Part shown: positions 53,598 to 61,453 of the stretch, in pieces
How positions within the stretch are numbered: position 1 is the stretch's first letter
Layout: each line of letters opens with the position of its first letter
From: an uncultured Bacteroidaceae bacterium
GTDB lineage: Bacteria; Bacteroidota; Bacteroidia; Bacteroidales; Bacteroidaceae
Assembly (NCBI GenBank): GCA_934293005.1
Contig: CAKQYA010000012.1
Location: 1-64,000 of the forward strand
Direction: 5' to 3'
Length of the DNA: 64,000 bases
Notes under the pieces: model-generated
Database searches by the model: none
Told to the model about the DNA's origin: nothing
What the model saw: only the letters and a program-made list of their open reading frames with translations
Position numbers and translations under genes: made by a program

Positions 53598-54746
53598 ATG
53601 AGTCTTAAGAAAATTCTTGATAACATGAAGCCAGCCTTCTCAGAAGGAGGCAAGCTAAGCGCTTTCGGCTCTCTCTTTGACGCAGCAGAGACATTCTTTT
53701 ATGTGCCGAACGAGACAGCAAAGCCACGTGGCGCTCAAATCCACGACGCCATCGACTCAAAGCGCTCAATATTTTTTGTAGTAATTGCCCTCATTCCTGC
53801 AATCCTTTTCGGCATGTGGAATATAGGCTATCAGCACTATCACATCCTCGGAGCAGAAATGAGCCTTATAAGCAATTTCCTCTACGGACTTGCTGTGATA
53901 TTGCCAAAAATCATAGTGTCATACGCAGTGGGCCTTGGCATCGAGATTGCTATTGCGCAATACAAGAAGGAAGAAGTGCATGAAGGTTTCTTCGTCACAG
54001 GCATCCTCATTCCTCTCATTGTGCCAGTCAACTGTCCACTTTGGATTATTGCCATCGCCACAGCATTTGCAGTAGTGTTCGCAAAGGAAGTGTTTGGCGG
54101 CACAGGCATGAACATCTTCAACCCTGCTCTCGTGACACGCGCATTCCTATTCTTTGCCTACCCTACCATGATGTCGGGCGACAAAGTATGGGTCAACGGT
54201 TCATACATGGATTCCATCAACGGCACAGTGGATGGAATCAGCGCAGCCACACCACTCGGCCAGCTTGCCGCAGGTGAGCCTGTCACATACGATGCCATGG
54301 ACACCATCATCGGCACAATCCCTGGTTCCATTGGTGAGACTTCGTTCATCGCAATCATGATAGGAGCAGCCATACTCATCTGGGCAGGCATCGCAAGCTG
54401 GAAGATTATCATCAGCACATTCGTTGGTGGTGCCATCATGGCATACCTGCTTCCATACGCAGGAGCAGAAAACTTCGAATGGTGGGAGCAGCTCACAGTT
54501 GGTGGTTTTGCCTTCGGCGCAGTGTTCATGGCTACTGACCCAGTCACAAGCCCACGCACAGAAGGCGGAAAGTGGATATTCGGATTCCTCATCGGAGCAA
54601 TGGCAATCATCATCCGCGTGCTGAACCCAGGTTATCCAGAAGGCATGATGCTCGCCATTCTTCTCATGAATGTCTTCGCACCACTCTTCGACTACTTCTT
54701 CGTTCAGTCAAACATCAACAAGCGTGCTAAGCGCGCTGTAAAATAA
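53598..54746 (+). CDS. nqrB: Na+-translocating NADH:quinone reductase subunit B
   Basis: A 382-aa membrane subunit carrying covalent FMN and riboflavin. The flavinylation region is visible as GTVDGISAATPLGQL, with the Thr of AAT as the likely FMN attachment residue. Multiple membrane helices and WWEQLTVGGFAFGAVFMATDPVTSPRTEGGKW are family-typical. The stop codon overlaps an ATG (TAATG) ahead of nqrC. Confidence 0.95.
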   Translation: MSLKKILDNMKPAFSEGGKLSAFGSLFDAAETFFYVPNETAKPRGAQIHDAIDSKRSIFFVVIALIPAILFGMWNIGYQHYHILGAEMSLISNFLYGLAVILPKIIVSYAVGLGIEIAIAQYKKEEVHEGFFVTGILIPLIVPVNCPLWIIAIATAFAVVFAKEVFGGTGMNIFNPALVTRAFLFFAYPTMMSGDKVWVNGSYMDSINGTVDGISAATPLGQLAAGEPVTYDAMDTIIGTIPGSIGETSFIAIMIGAAILIWAGIASWKIIISTFVGGAIMAYLLPYAGAENFEWWEQLTVGGFAFGAVFMATDPVTSPRTEGGKWIFGFLIGAMAIIIRVLNPGYPEGMMLAILLMNVFAPLFDYFFVQSNINKRAKRAVK

Positions 54747-54760
54747 TGGAGGACACATAC

Positions 54761-55390
54761 ATGGCAAAATTGAATACAAACAGCAATGCATATACAATAA
54801 CATATGCCAGCGTGATGGTCATCATCGTCGCATTCCTCCTCGCCTTCGTCGCATCAGCTCTCAAGCCAACACAAGACAAGAATGTGGCTCTCGACACCAA
54901 GAAGCAAGTGCTCGCATCTCTCAACATCCGCGAGTGCGCTGACGTGGAGTCGGAATATGCAAAGGTTCTCGGCAATCAAGACCAGAACGAAGAAGTTCTC
55001 AATGCCACTGTTAACGGTGAGAAGAAACTTGTCATCAAAGTGAAAGGCGCTGGTCTTTGGGGGCCTATCTGGGGTTGGATTTCCATCAACAAAGATGGAG
55101 AGACAGTGTACGGCACCTACTTCAACCATGAAAGCGAAACAGCTGGTCTTGGTGCACGCATCACAGAACAGTGGTTCCAAGAAGATTTCAAGGGCAAGAA
55201 GATTTTCAATGATGGAAATGTTTCCCTCGGAGTGTACAAGTCGGGCAAAGCACCTGCAGGCCTCTCAACAGACGACTACGTGGTAGACGCAATCACAGGA
55301 GCCACACTCACTTCGAACGGTGTGAACGACATGATCCAGCAAGGTCTCAGCAGCAAGAAAGACGTCATTGAAATTTTTAAGAACAAATAA
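54761..55390 (+). CDS. nqrC: Na+-translocating NADH:quinone reductase subunit C
   Basis: A 209-aa subunit with one N-terminal membrane helix (about 11-30) and a periplasmic FMN-binding domain. The covalent FMN motif is DAITGATLTSNG (attachment Thr in TGATLT). The ATG at 54761 is chosen over the one at 54746 because a GGAGGA Shine-Dalgarno sequence (54748-54753) sits 8 bp before it; the earlier ATG would place that SD inside the coding region. Confidence 0.94.
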   Translation: MAKLNTNSNAYTITYASVMVIIVAFLLAFVASALKPTQDKNVALDTKKQVLASLNIRECADVESEYAKVLGNQDQNEEVLNATVNGEKKLVIKVKGAGLWGPIWGWISINKDGETVYGTYFNHESETAGLGARITEQWFQEDFKGKKIFNDGNVSLGVYKSGKAPAGLSTDDYVVDAITGATLTSNGVNDMIQQGLSSKKDVIEIFKNK

Positions 55391-55404
55391 GGAGGACAAA
55401 GAAT

Positions 55405-56037
55405 ATGAGTTTATTTTCAAAAGAGAATGGCGAAGTTTTCAAGGGTCCGCTCAACCTTAACAACCCTGTAGCGGTACAGGTGCTCGGCATCTGCTCTGCT
55501 CTCGCCGTAACGTCACAGTTGAAGCCTGCCATCGTGATGGGTCTCTCCGTCACAGTCATCACAGCCTTCTCCAATGTGATCATTTCATTAATACGCAAGA
55601 CCATTCCAAACCGCATCCGCATCATCGTGCAGCTTGTGGTAGTGGCAGCACTGGTAACCATCGTGAGCAACATCCTCAAGGCATACGTCTACGATGTAAG
55701 CGTTCAGCTGTCTGTCTACGTCGGACTGATTATCACCAACTGCATCCTCATGGGACGTCTTGAAGCGTTTGCCATGCAAAATGGTCCATGGGAGTCGTTC
55801 CTTGACGGCCTTGGCAACGGCCTTGGCTACGCATTCGTGCTCGTTGTAGTAGGATTCGTCCGTGAGCTTCTCGGCTTCGGCACAATTCTCGGCTTCACAG
55901 TCATCCCAGAAGGCGCATACATCACAAGCGGCGGTCTGTACATCAACAATGGCATGATGACAATGCCTGCCATGGCGCTCATTCTTGTGGCATGCTTCAT
56001 CTGGGTGCACAGAATGGTCAACAAAGACATAGAATAA
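55405..56037 (+). CDS. nqrD: Na+-translocating NADH:quinone reductase subunit D
   Basis: A 210-aa polytopic membrane subunit (RnfE/NqrD family). GVCSALAVT-like ICSALAVTSQLKPA and VGLIITNCILMGRLEAFAM carry the family Cys residues that hold an intramembrane iron centre with NqrE. It is preceded by a clear GGAGG (55391-55395). Confidence 0.94.
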   Translation: MSLFSKENGEVFKGPLNLNNPVAVQVLGICSALAVTSQLKPAIVMGLSVTVITAFSNVIISLIRKTIPNRIRIIVQLVVVAALVTIVSNILKAYVYDVSVQLSVYVGLIITNCILMGRLEAFAMQNGPWESFLDGLGNGLGYAFVLVVVGFVRELLGFGTILGFTVIPEGAYITSGGLYINNGMMTMPAMALILVACFIWVHRMVNKDIE

Positions 56038-56075
56038 CACATTAACCCAATAAAGAAACAAACAGAAACAGTTAT

Positions 56076-56702
56076 ATGGAACATTTCATCAGTTTGTTCG
56101 TCCGCTCAATATTTGTGGACAACATGATATTCGCTTTCTTCTTGGGTATGTGCTCATATCTCGCAGTATCCAAGACAGTAAAGACATCGTTCGGACTTGG
56201 CATAGCAGTGACATTCGTGCTGCTCATCACAGTGCCAGTCGATTATCTGCTCCAGACAAAAGTGCTTGCTGCAGGTGCATTGGCTGAAGGCGTGGACCTC
56301 ACATTCCTCGCATTCATCCTTTTCATTGCAGTCATAGCAGGTATCGTTCAGCTTGTCGAGATGGTTGTGGAGCGATTCTCACCATCACTTTATGCGGCTC
56401 TCGGTATCTTCCTCCCGCTTATCGCAGTGAACTGCGCAATCATGGGAGCATCACTCTTCATGCAGCAGCGCATAAACATGGACCCAGCCAGCACACAGTA
56501 TATCGGTGGTGTGGGCGATTGCATTGCCTACGCGCTCGGTTCTGGTATAGGATGGACTCTTGCCATCGTAGGTCTCGCAGCCATCCGTGAGAAGATGGCA
56601 TACTCGGACGTGCCAAAGCCACTCCAGGGTCTCGGCATCACATTCATCACCGTAGGCCTCATGGCAATGGCATTCATGTGCTTCTCTGGTCTTAAAATAT
56701 AA
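56076..56702 (+). CDS. nqrE: Na+-translocating NADH:quinone reductase subunit E
   Basis: A 208-aa polytopic membrane subunit paralogous to NqrD (RnfA/NqrE family), starting FISLFVRSIFVDNMIFAFFLGMCSYLAVS and containing LGIFLPLIAVNCAIMGASLF with the iron-centre Cys. It forms the antiparallel partner of NqrD. Confidence 0.95.
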   Translation: MEHFISLFVRSIFVDNMIFAFFLGMCSYLAVSKTVKTSFGLGIAVTFVLLITVPVDYLLQTKVLAAGALAEGVDLTFLAFILFIAVIAGIVQLVEMVVERFSPSLYAALGIFLPLIAVNCAIMGASLFMQQRINMDPASTQYIGGVGDCIAYALGSGIGWTLAIVGLAAIREKMAYSDVPKPLQGLGITFITVGLMAMAFMCFSGLKI

Positions 56703-56720
56703 TTAAGAAAGGAACAGACA

Positions 56721-57995
56721 ATGGACATACAATTTATCATTTACAGCATCGCAGTGTTCTTGGTCATTGTGCTTGTGCTCGTGATCATACTGCTTGTTGC
56801 TAAGAAATTCCTCTCTCCAAGTGGCAACGTCACAGTTACCATCAACGGAAAGGACAAGCTCGAAGTGGAACAAGGCTCAAGCCTCCTCTCCACCCTTGCC
56901 GCACACGATGTGTACCTCCCTTCTGCATGTGGCGGTAAGGGTTCATGCGGACAGTGCAAGTGCCAGGTGATTTCTGGCGGCGGCGAGATTCTCGATTCAG
57001 AGAAAGGCCACTTCACACGCAAGCAGATTAAAGAAGGCTACCGTCTCGGTTGCCAGTGCAAAGTCAAGGGCGACCTTGACATCAAGGTACCAGATTCAGT
57101 CATGGGCGTCAAGGAATGGGAGTGCACCGTCATTGGCAACCGCAACGTGGCAACATTCATCAAGGAGTATAAGGTTGCTCTTCCTCCAGGCGAGCACATG
57201 GACTTCGAGCCAGGCTCATATGCGCAGATAAAGATACCTGCATTCCAGATGGATTACGACAAGGACATCGACAAGAGCCTTGTAGGCGACACTTATCTGC
57301 CAGCATGGCAGAAGTTTGGTCTTTTCGGACTCAAGTGTGTGAACGACACTCCTACAATCCGTGCATATTCTATGGCCAACTACCCAGACGAGGGCGACAT
57401 CATCACACTCAATGTGCGCATCGCCACTCCTCCTTTCAAGCCAAAGGATCAGGGACCAGGCTTCATGGATGTTAACCCTGGTATAGCGTCATCATACATT
57501 TTCTCCCTCAAGCCGGGCGACAAAGTTATTATGTCAGGCCCTTACGGAGAGTTCCATCCTAAGTATGGCACAGGCCGCGAGATGATATGGGTCGGCGGTG
57601 GAGCAGGTATGGCTCCTCTCCGTGCACAGATCATGCACTGCCTCAAGACTCTTAACATCCGCGACCGTGAGATGCACTACTTCTATGGAGCGCGCGCACT
57701 CGAAGAGATACCATTCCTCGACGACTTCCTCCAGCTTGAGAAAGACTACAGCAACTTCCACTTCCATCTCGCTCTTGACCGTCCAGATCCTAAGGCAGAT
57801 GCAGCAGGAATCAAATACACAGCCGGTTTCGTAGCTCCAGTGATGGGCGACACTTACCTCAAGCAGCATGAGTCGCCAGAAGATGTCGAGTACTATCTCT
57901 GCGGACCTCCAATGATGGCAAAGACCGTTCTTGACCTCCTCCACTCTCTTGGTGTGGAAGACGACATGATTTCATTCGACAATTTCGGTGGATAA
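56721..57995 (+). CDS. nqrF: Na+-translocating NADH:quinone reductase subunit F
   Basis: A 424-aa NADH-oxidising subunit. An N-terminal membrane helix (about 5-27) is followed by a 2Fe-2S ferredoxin domain (CGGKGSCGQCKC plus CQC), then FAD (RAYSMANYPDEG) and NAD(P)H (GGGAGMAPLRAQI, YYLCGPPMM) binding domains. It is the electron entry point of the pump and the last gene of the operon, with a terminator about 90 bp later. Confidence 0.96.
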   Translation: MDIQFIIYSIAVFLVIVLVLVIILLVAKKFLSPSGNVTVTINGKDKLEVEQGSSLLSTLAAHDVYLPSACGGKGSCGQCKCQVISGGGEILDSEKGHFTRKQIKEGYRLGCQCKVKGDLDIKVPDSVMGVKEWECTVIGNRNVATFIKEYKVALPPGEHMDFEPGSYAQIKIPAFQMDYDKDIDKSLVGDTYLPAWQKFGLFGLKCVNDTPTIRAYSMANYPDEGDIITLNVRIATPPFKPKDQGPGFMDVNPGIASSYIFSLKPGDKVIMSGPYGEFHPKYGTGREMIWVGGGAGMAPLRAQIMHCLKTLNIRDREMHYFYGARALEEIPFLDDFLQLEKDYSNFHFHLALDRPDPKADAAGIKYTAGFVAPVMGDTYLKQHESPEDVEYYLCGPPMMAKTVLDLLHSLGVEDDMISFDNFGG

Positions 57996-58087
57996 CACAT
58001 TCACCATCACAAGAATGACACATTATACAACGAAGCTTACACTCACACGCACAACAAATGCGTCGTGACAGAGTTTATCACAAACAA

Positions 58088-58124
58088 GAAGGGCGTGCCA
58101 AGACTATTGGTTCGCCCTTCTTTT
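58088..58124 (+). terminator. nqr operon terminator
   Basis: GAAGGGCG (58088-58095) pairs with CGCCCTTC (58113-58120), then TTTT. The solitary repeat end D begins immediately after. Confidence 0.85.
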
Positions 58125-58152
58125 AACCCAAATCGGTCATTAGATTTCAAAT
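58123..58152. repeat. Solitary end (D) of the dispersed inverted-repeat element
   Basis: AACCCAAATCGGTCATTAG followed by ATTTCAAATCTT matches, in reverse orientation, the right end of element C almost base for base. No partner end follows before the methyltransferase gene. Confidence 0.75.
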
Positions 58153-58225
58153 CTTATAAAAGGATTGCAAACAAGGAAAACATAAAAACAAACGCACTAC
58201 CCACTTTTTGCGACATCAACACATT

Positions 58226-58999
58226 ATGGCATTATCAAATATAGAGAAACATTACAATAAGCATCCTGAAGACCTGCGCTTACAGAGAAGACATGGCATA
58301 GTCGAATTTGAGACCACCATGCATCACATACAGCGTTTGTTGCCTTCAGGCATGCATCTTCTCGATATAGGCGCAGGGACAGGCCGATACACATCAGCCC
58401 TCATGAAGAAAGGTTACAAAATGAAAGCCGTAGAACTTGTACGGCGCAATATAGAAGTGTTTCTCAAGCGCGAACCCACAGCCGATGTCATTCAAGGCGA
58501 TGCACGAAACATGCCCTTCATCCCATCATCTTCATCAGACGCCACCCTGCTGCTCGGCCCACTCTATCATCTTATAGGCGAAGAAGAAAAACTGAAAGCA
58601 TTGAATGAAGCCAAACGCGTGACAAAACCAGGAGGACTGATATTTGTGGCCTACCTGATGAATGAATACAGCATCCTGTCTTATTGCTTTGATGAAGACC
58701 GGATAAGCGACCTCATGTCAAGAGGAGTTGTGGACAGCGAATTTCACATACAAGCGCACCAAGACGAACTATACGACTATGTCCGCTTAGAAGACATCAA
58801 TCGTCTGAACGAGAAAGCCGGATTGGAACGAGTCACAATCTTCTCGCCCGACGGTGCATCTGATTATATGCGCACACGTCTCAATAAGATGAGCGATGAA
58901 ACTTTTGCCCTTTTCATTGAATACCAGAAAACCATTTCCGAACGTTCTGACCTCATTGGTGCCGGAAGCCACGTTGTGGATGTTGTGAGGTCAAAATAA
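58226..58999 (+). CDS. Class I SAM-dependent methyltransferase
   Basis: A 257-aa protein with Rossmann methyltransferase motifs: LLDIGAGTGRYTSAL (motif I, SAM binding), VIQGDARNMPF (motif II/III), and AKRVTKPGGLIFVAYL (post-motif). Substrate unknown; it belongs to the Methyltransf_11/25-like group. The ATG at 58226 is preferred over 58208 because the extra six residues are not family-like. It is monocistronic between two terminators. Confidence 0.85.
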   Translation: MALSNIEKHYNKHPEDLRLQRRHGIVEFETTMHHIQRLLPSGMHLLDIGAGTGRYTSALMKKGYKMKAVELVRRNIEVFLKREPTADVIQGDARNMPFIPSSSSDATLLLGPLYHLIGEEEKLKALNEAKRVTKPGGLIFVAYLMNEYSILSYCFDEDRISDLMSRGVVDSEFHIQAHQDELYDYVRLEDINRLNEKAGLERVTIFSPDGASDYMRTRLNKMSDETFALFIEYQKTISERSDLIGAGSHVVDVVRSK

Positions 59000-59010
59000 A
59001 TCAAAAGCAC

Positions 59011-59067
59011 AAAAAGGCTGTCAGAACAAATAGGTGCTCAAATTTGTTCTGACAGCCTTTTTGTTTT
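59011..59067 (+). terminator. Methyltransferase gene terminator
   Basis: A long stem of about 20 bp (AAAAAGGCTGTCAGAACAAA at 59011-59030 with its complement ending at about 59062), then TTTTTGTTTT. Repeat element B starts directly after. Confidence 0.9.
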
Positions 59068-59431
59068 AACCTAATCGGTCATTAGGCAGAAAAAAAGATT
59101 TACTTAACGAATATTGCCTTCGGCATAGCTCAGCAAAACAATCCAGTTAAAGCACGTCTGCATAATTCTCTATTTAGTTTTTCAAAGCATGTGGCACCCA
59201 TAAAAAAGTATCTTAGGATACTTGGCCAAGTATCCTAAGATACTTTGCGAAGTATCCTAAGATACTTTGCCATGTATCCTTACCCTCTTTTTTTGGACGA
59301 ATAAATCATTGTGACTTTACCTTTGTAATTATACGCCCATAGGACGGAATGACTTTGGCCCAAACGGAGACAAGAATTGAAAAGAATAAACAATCCACAA
59401 ACGGTTCAGGCTTAATGACCGATTGAGGTTT
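59068..59431. repeat. Dispersed inverted-repeat element, copy B
   Basis: About 364 bp with inverted ends AACCTAATCGGTCATTAG (59068-59085) and its diverged partner at 59413-59431 (AATGACCGATTGAGGTT). Interior blocks match copy A in the same order. It contains three consecutive copies of the near-palindrome AAGTATCCTAAGATACTT (59207-59269), where copy A has about one. No ORF. Confidence 0.85.
59207..59280. repeat. Tandem palindromes inside element B
   Basis: AAGTATCTTAGGATACTT, then two copies of AAGTATCCTAAGATACTT, then a partial ATGTATCCTT, with 4-nt spacers. Each 18-mer is nearly self-complementary, and neighbouring copies can also pair with one another. Confidence 0.85.
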
Positions 59432-59462
59432 ATTGAATATGCAATATCCTTGCAAGAGAATA

Positions 59463-60308
59463 TCAGTCTAAAGCTCTTTGCCTGCAGAACATTCCGCTGA
59501 ACAATTCATCCACATTATCTACTGGTTCATCAAAGATGCCAAAAACACTTGAACCGCTGCCTGACATGCTTGCGTAAAGAGCACCTATATCATACATGCT
59601 GTCTTTTATAGCAGCAATCTCAGGATACTTTGAGAAAACGCTGTATTCAAAGTCATTAACTACAGCATTCTTCCATTCTGCCACAGGTTGAGCAAGAAGC
59701 TCTGGAAGAGAAGCTGCAGGTTTCTGCACCTTCACCTTAGCATAAGCATCCTTAGTGGAAACAAACACATCAGGCTTTACGAGCACAATATGTTTCCCTT
59801 TCAGGCTCAGCGACAAAGGATGAAACACATTGCCTATGCCTGTAGCGAACACAGGTTCATTCTTAACGAAAAATGGGCAGTCGGCTCCAAGTCGCACGCA
59901 ATAGTCCTCCATCTGCTTGACTGTCAAACCAAGATTGAATCGCTCATTAAGCGTTTTGATGGTGAACGCTGCGTCAGATGAGCCTCCACCCAATCCTGCT
60001 CCTGTAGGAATATGTTTGTAAAGACCTATGCTTACAGGAGGTATGTCAAAGTCATGCTTCAGCAACTTGAATGCTCGCACCACAAGGTTGTCATCGGGCG
60101 TGCCGTCGAGCACAGTGCCTTTGACCTTCAGTTTGTAGCCACATGCAGGCACTCCATCCTCTTTATCCTCTTTATCCACTTCTTTCACCTCCAGCATGTC
60201 CTGAAGGCCAATTGGATAAAACACCGTTTCAAGGTTGTGGTAGCCGTCTTGACGTTTCTCCACGACATTCAGGCCAATGTTGATTTTTGCATTTGGATAG
60301 ACTATCAT
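59463..60308 (-). CDS. ispE: 4-diphosphocytidyl-2-C-methyl-D-erythritol kinase
   Basis: A 281-aa GHMP kinase of the MEP isoprenoid pathway, phosphorylating CDP-methylerythritol. The GHMP ATP loop PTGAGLGGGSSDAAF (about 96-110) and the starting AKINIGLNV are diagnostic. A late SGSGSSVFGIF motif is present. Length is normal. An unusual acidic insert (VKEVDKEDKEDGVPACG, about 38-54) sits in the N-terminal domain. Confidence 0.95.
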   Translation of the reverse strand: MIVYPNAKINIGLNVVEKRQDGYHNLETVFYPIGLQDMLEVKEVDKEDKEDGVPACGYKLKVKGTVLDGTPDDNLVVRAFKLLKHDFDIPPVSIGLYKHIPTGAGLGGGSSDAAFTIKTLNERFNLGLTVKQMEDYCVRLGADCPFFVKNEPVFATGIGNVFHPLSLSLKGKHIVLVKPDVFVSTKDAYAKVKVQKPAASLPELLAQPVAEWKNAVVNDFEYSVFSKYPEIAAIKDSMYDIGALYASMSGSGSSVFGIFDEPVDNVDELFSGMFCRQRALD

Positions 60309-60362
60309 AATACAATGAGTGTTGTTGTCCGTATAATTATATAATGTATCTTTCTATACACA

Positions 60363-60414
60363 TTGCCATGTTTGTCTGCCAGAGCTTATGTGTCAACGCA
60401 TCCAAACATGGCAA
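60363..60414 (-). terminator. Long-loop hairpin downstream of kduI
   Basis: TTGCCATGTTTG (60363-60374) pairs with CAAACATGGCAA (60403-60414) around a 28-nt loop. There is no T-run, so termination is uncertain. Confidence 0.4.
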
Positions 60415-60423
60415 CATATATCA

Positions 60424-61398
60424 TCATTTCAGCTCTGTGACCTTAATGACATCCTTATCGTTATAGTCGAGGTTTTCACCTGCCATGCCCCATATGAACG
60501 TATAATAATATGTGGCGCTTGCTGCGTGGATAGACCACTCCGGCGACATGATAGCCTGTTCGTTGTGAAGCCATACCACGCGCGATTCCTGCGGTTCACC
60601 CATGACATGAGCAATAGTCTGCGTTTCAGGCAGATTAAAGTAATAATATGCTTCAATACGGCGTCCATGTGTGTGAGGCGGCATTGTGTTCCATACAGAA
60701 CCTGGCTCGAGCTGTGTCAGACCCATCTGCAACTGACATGGTCCTTCTTCCATCACATTATTGACGATGAGCTGATAAATGGTGCGGCGGTTCGACTCCT
60801 CAAGCGAACCGAGGTTGCTCATCACCTTTGCCTTCAGCGACTGCACCTTGCCATTCTTGCGTCCGTCGAGAGTGATCCACTGCGTTTTGAAATGCTGGTG
60901 TGCAACAGCCGAGTTGATGTAGAACTTAGCAGGATTCTTAGCATCCTTCGAACGGAAGATTATCTCCTTGTTTGAATCTAAGCTTGCACCCTTCTTGTCT
61001 TTGCCAAGGTTGCCACGGCCTATGTATAGCGCCTCTTTTGCTCCAAGAGGATATTCAACACCGTCGACAACGACAACGCCGTCGCCAGCTGTATTGATGA
61101 TGCCAATCTCACGGTTGTAAAGGAAATATGGAGCCTTGAGCGCATCAAACGTGTCGAGTTTGAGCTCTTTGTTCACAGGCATGGCACCGCCAAAGATGAA
61201 ACGGTCATAAGTTGAGTAAGTGAGGTTGATTTCATCAGCTTTCATCACTTTCTCCATCACGAAGCGCTCACGAAGAGTCTGCGTGTCATAATGCTTCACA
61301 TCTGCAGGATGGCATGCTGTTTGAAACGACACGTTGACCTGTGCAGAAGCTGCCAACGTGCTGGCAGCAAGAGCTGCCGCAATAAATAGATTTTTCAT
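60424..61398 (-). CDS. kduI: 5-keto-4-deoxyuronate isomerase (KduI) with a signal peptide
   Basis: A 324-aa cupin isomerase converting 5-keto-4-deoxyuronate to 3-deoxy-D-glycero-2,5-hexodiulosonate in pectin/glycosaminoglycan breakdown. The zinc motif HTHGRRIEAYYYF (HxHxxxxE) and later VVWLHNEQAIMSPEWSIHAASATYYYTFIWGMAGEN match KduI. It exceeds the usual ~278 aa because of a clear signal peptide (MKNLFIAAALAASTLAASAQ) and a short insert around 165. It is therefore predicted to be periplasmic, unlike the cytoplasmic textbook enzyme. It lies 55 bp downstream of the GatC-like permease on the same strand. Confidence 0.9.
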   Translation of the reverse strand: MKNLFIAAALAASTLAASAQVNVSFQTACHPADVKHYDTQTLRERFVMEKVMKADEINLTYSTYDRFIFGGAMPVNKELKLDTFDALKAPYFLYNREIGIINTAGDGVVVVDGVEYPLGAKEALYIGRGNLGKDKKGASLDSNKEIIFRSKDAKNPAKFYINSAVAHQHFKTQWITLDGRKNGKVQSLKAKVMSNLGSLEESNRRTIYQLIVNNVMEEGPCQLQMGLTQLEPGSVWNTMPPHTHGRRIEAYYYFNLPETQTIAHVMGEPQESRVVWLHNEQAIMSPEWSIHAASATYYYTFIWGMAGENLDYNDKDVIKVTELK

Positions 61399-61453
61399 CA
61401 GTTGTTTTTTTTATTCTGTAGTTAATTAGTTTAAAATAAAGCCTGTATTCCTA

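Noticed and set aside
59292..59325. Promoter inside element B (TTTG, 22 bp, TACCTTTG)
   Set aside because: Spacing is off, copy A lacks the intact box, and no plus-strand gene follows.
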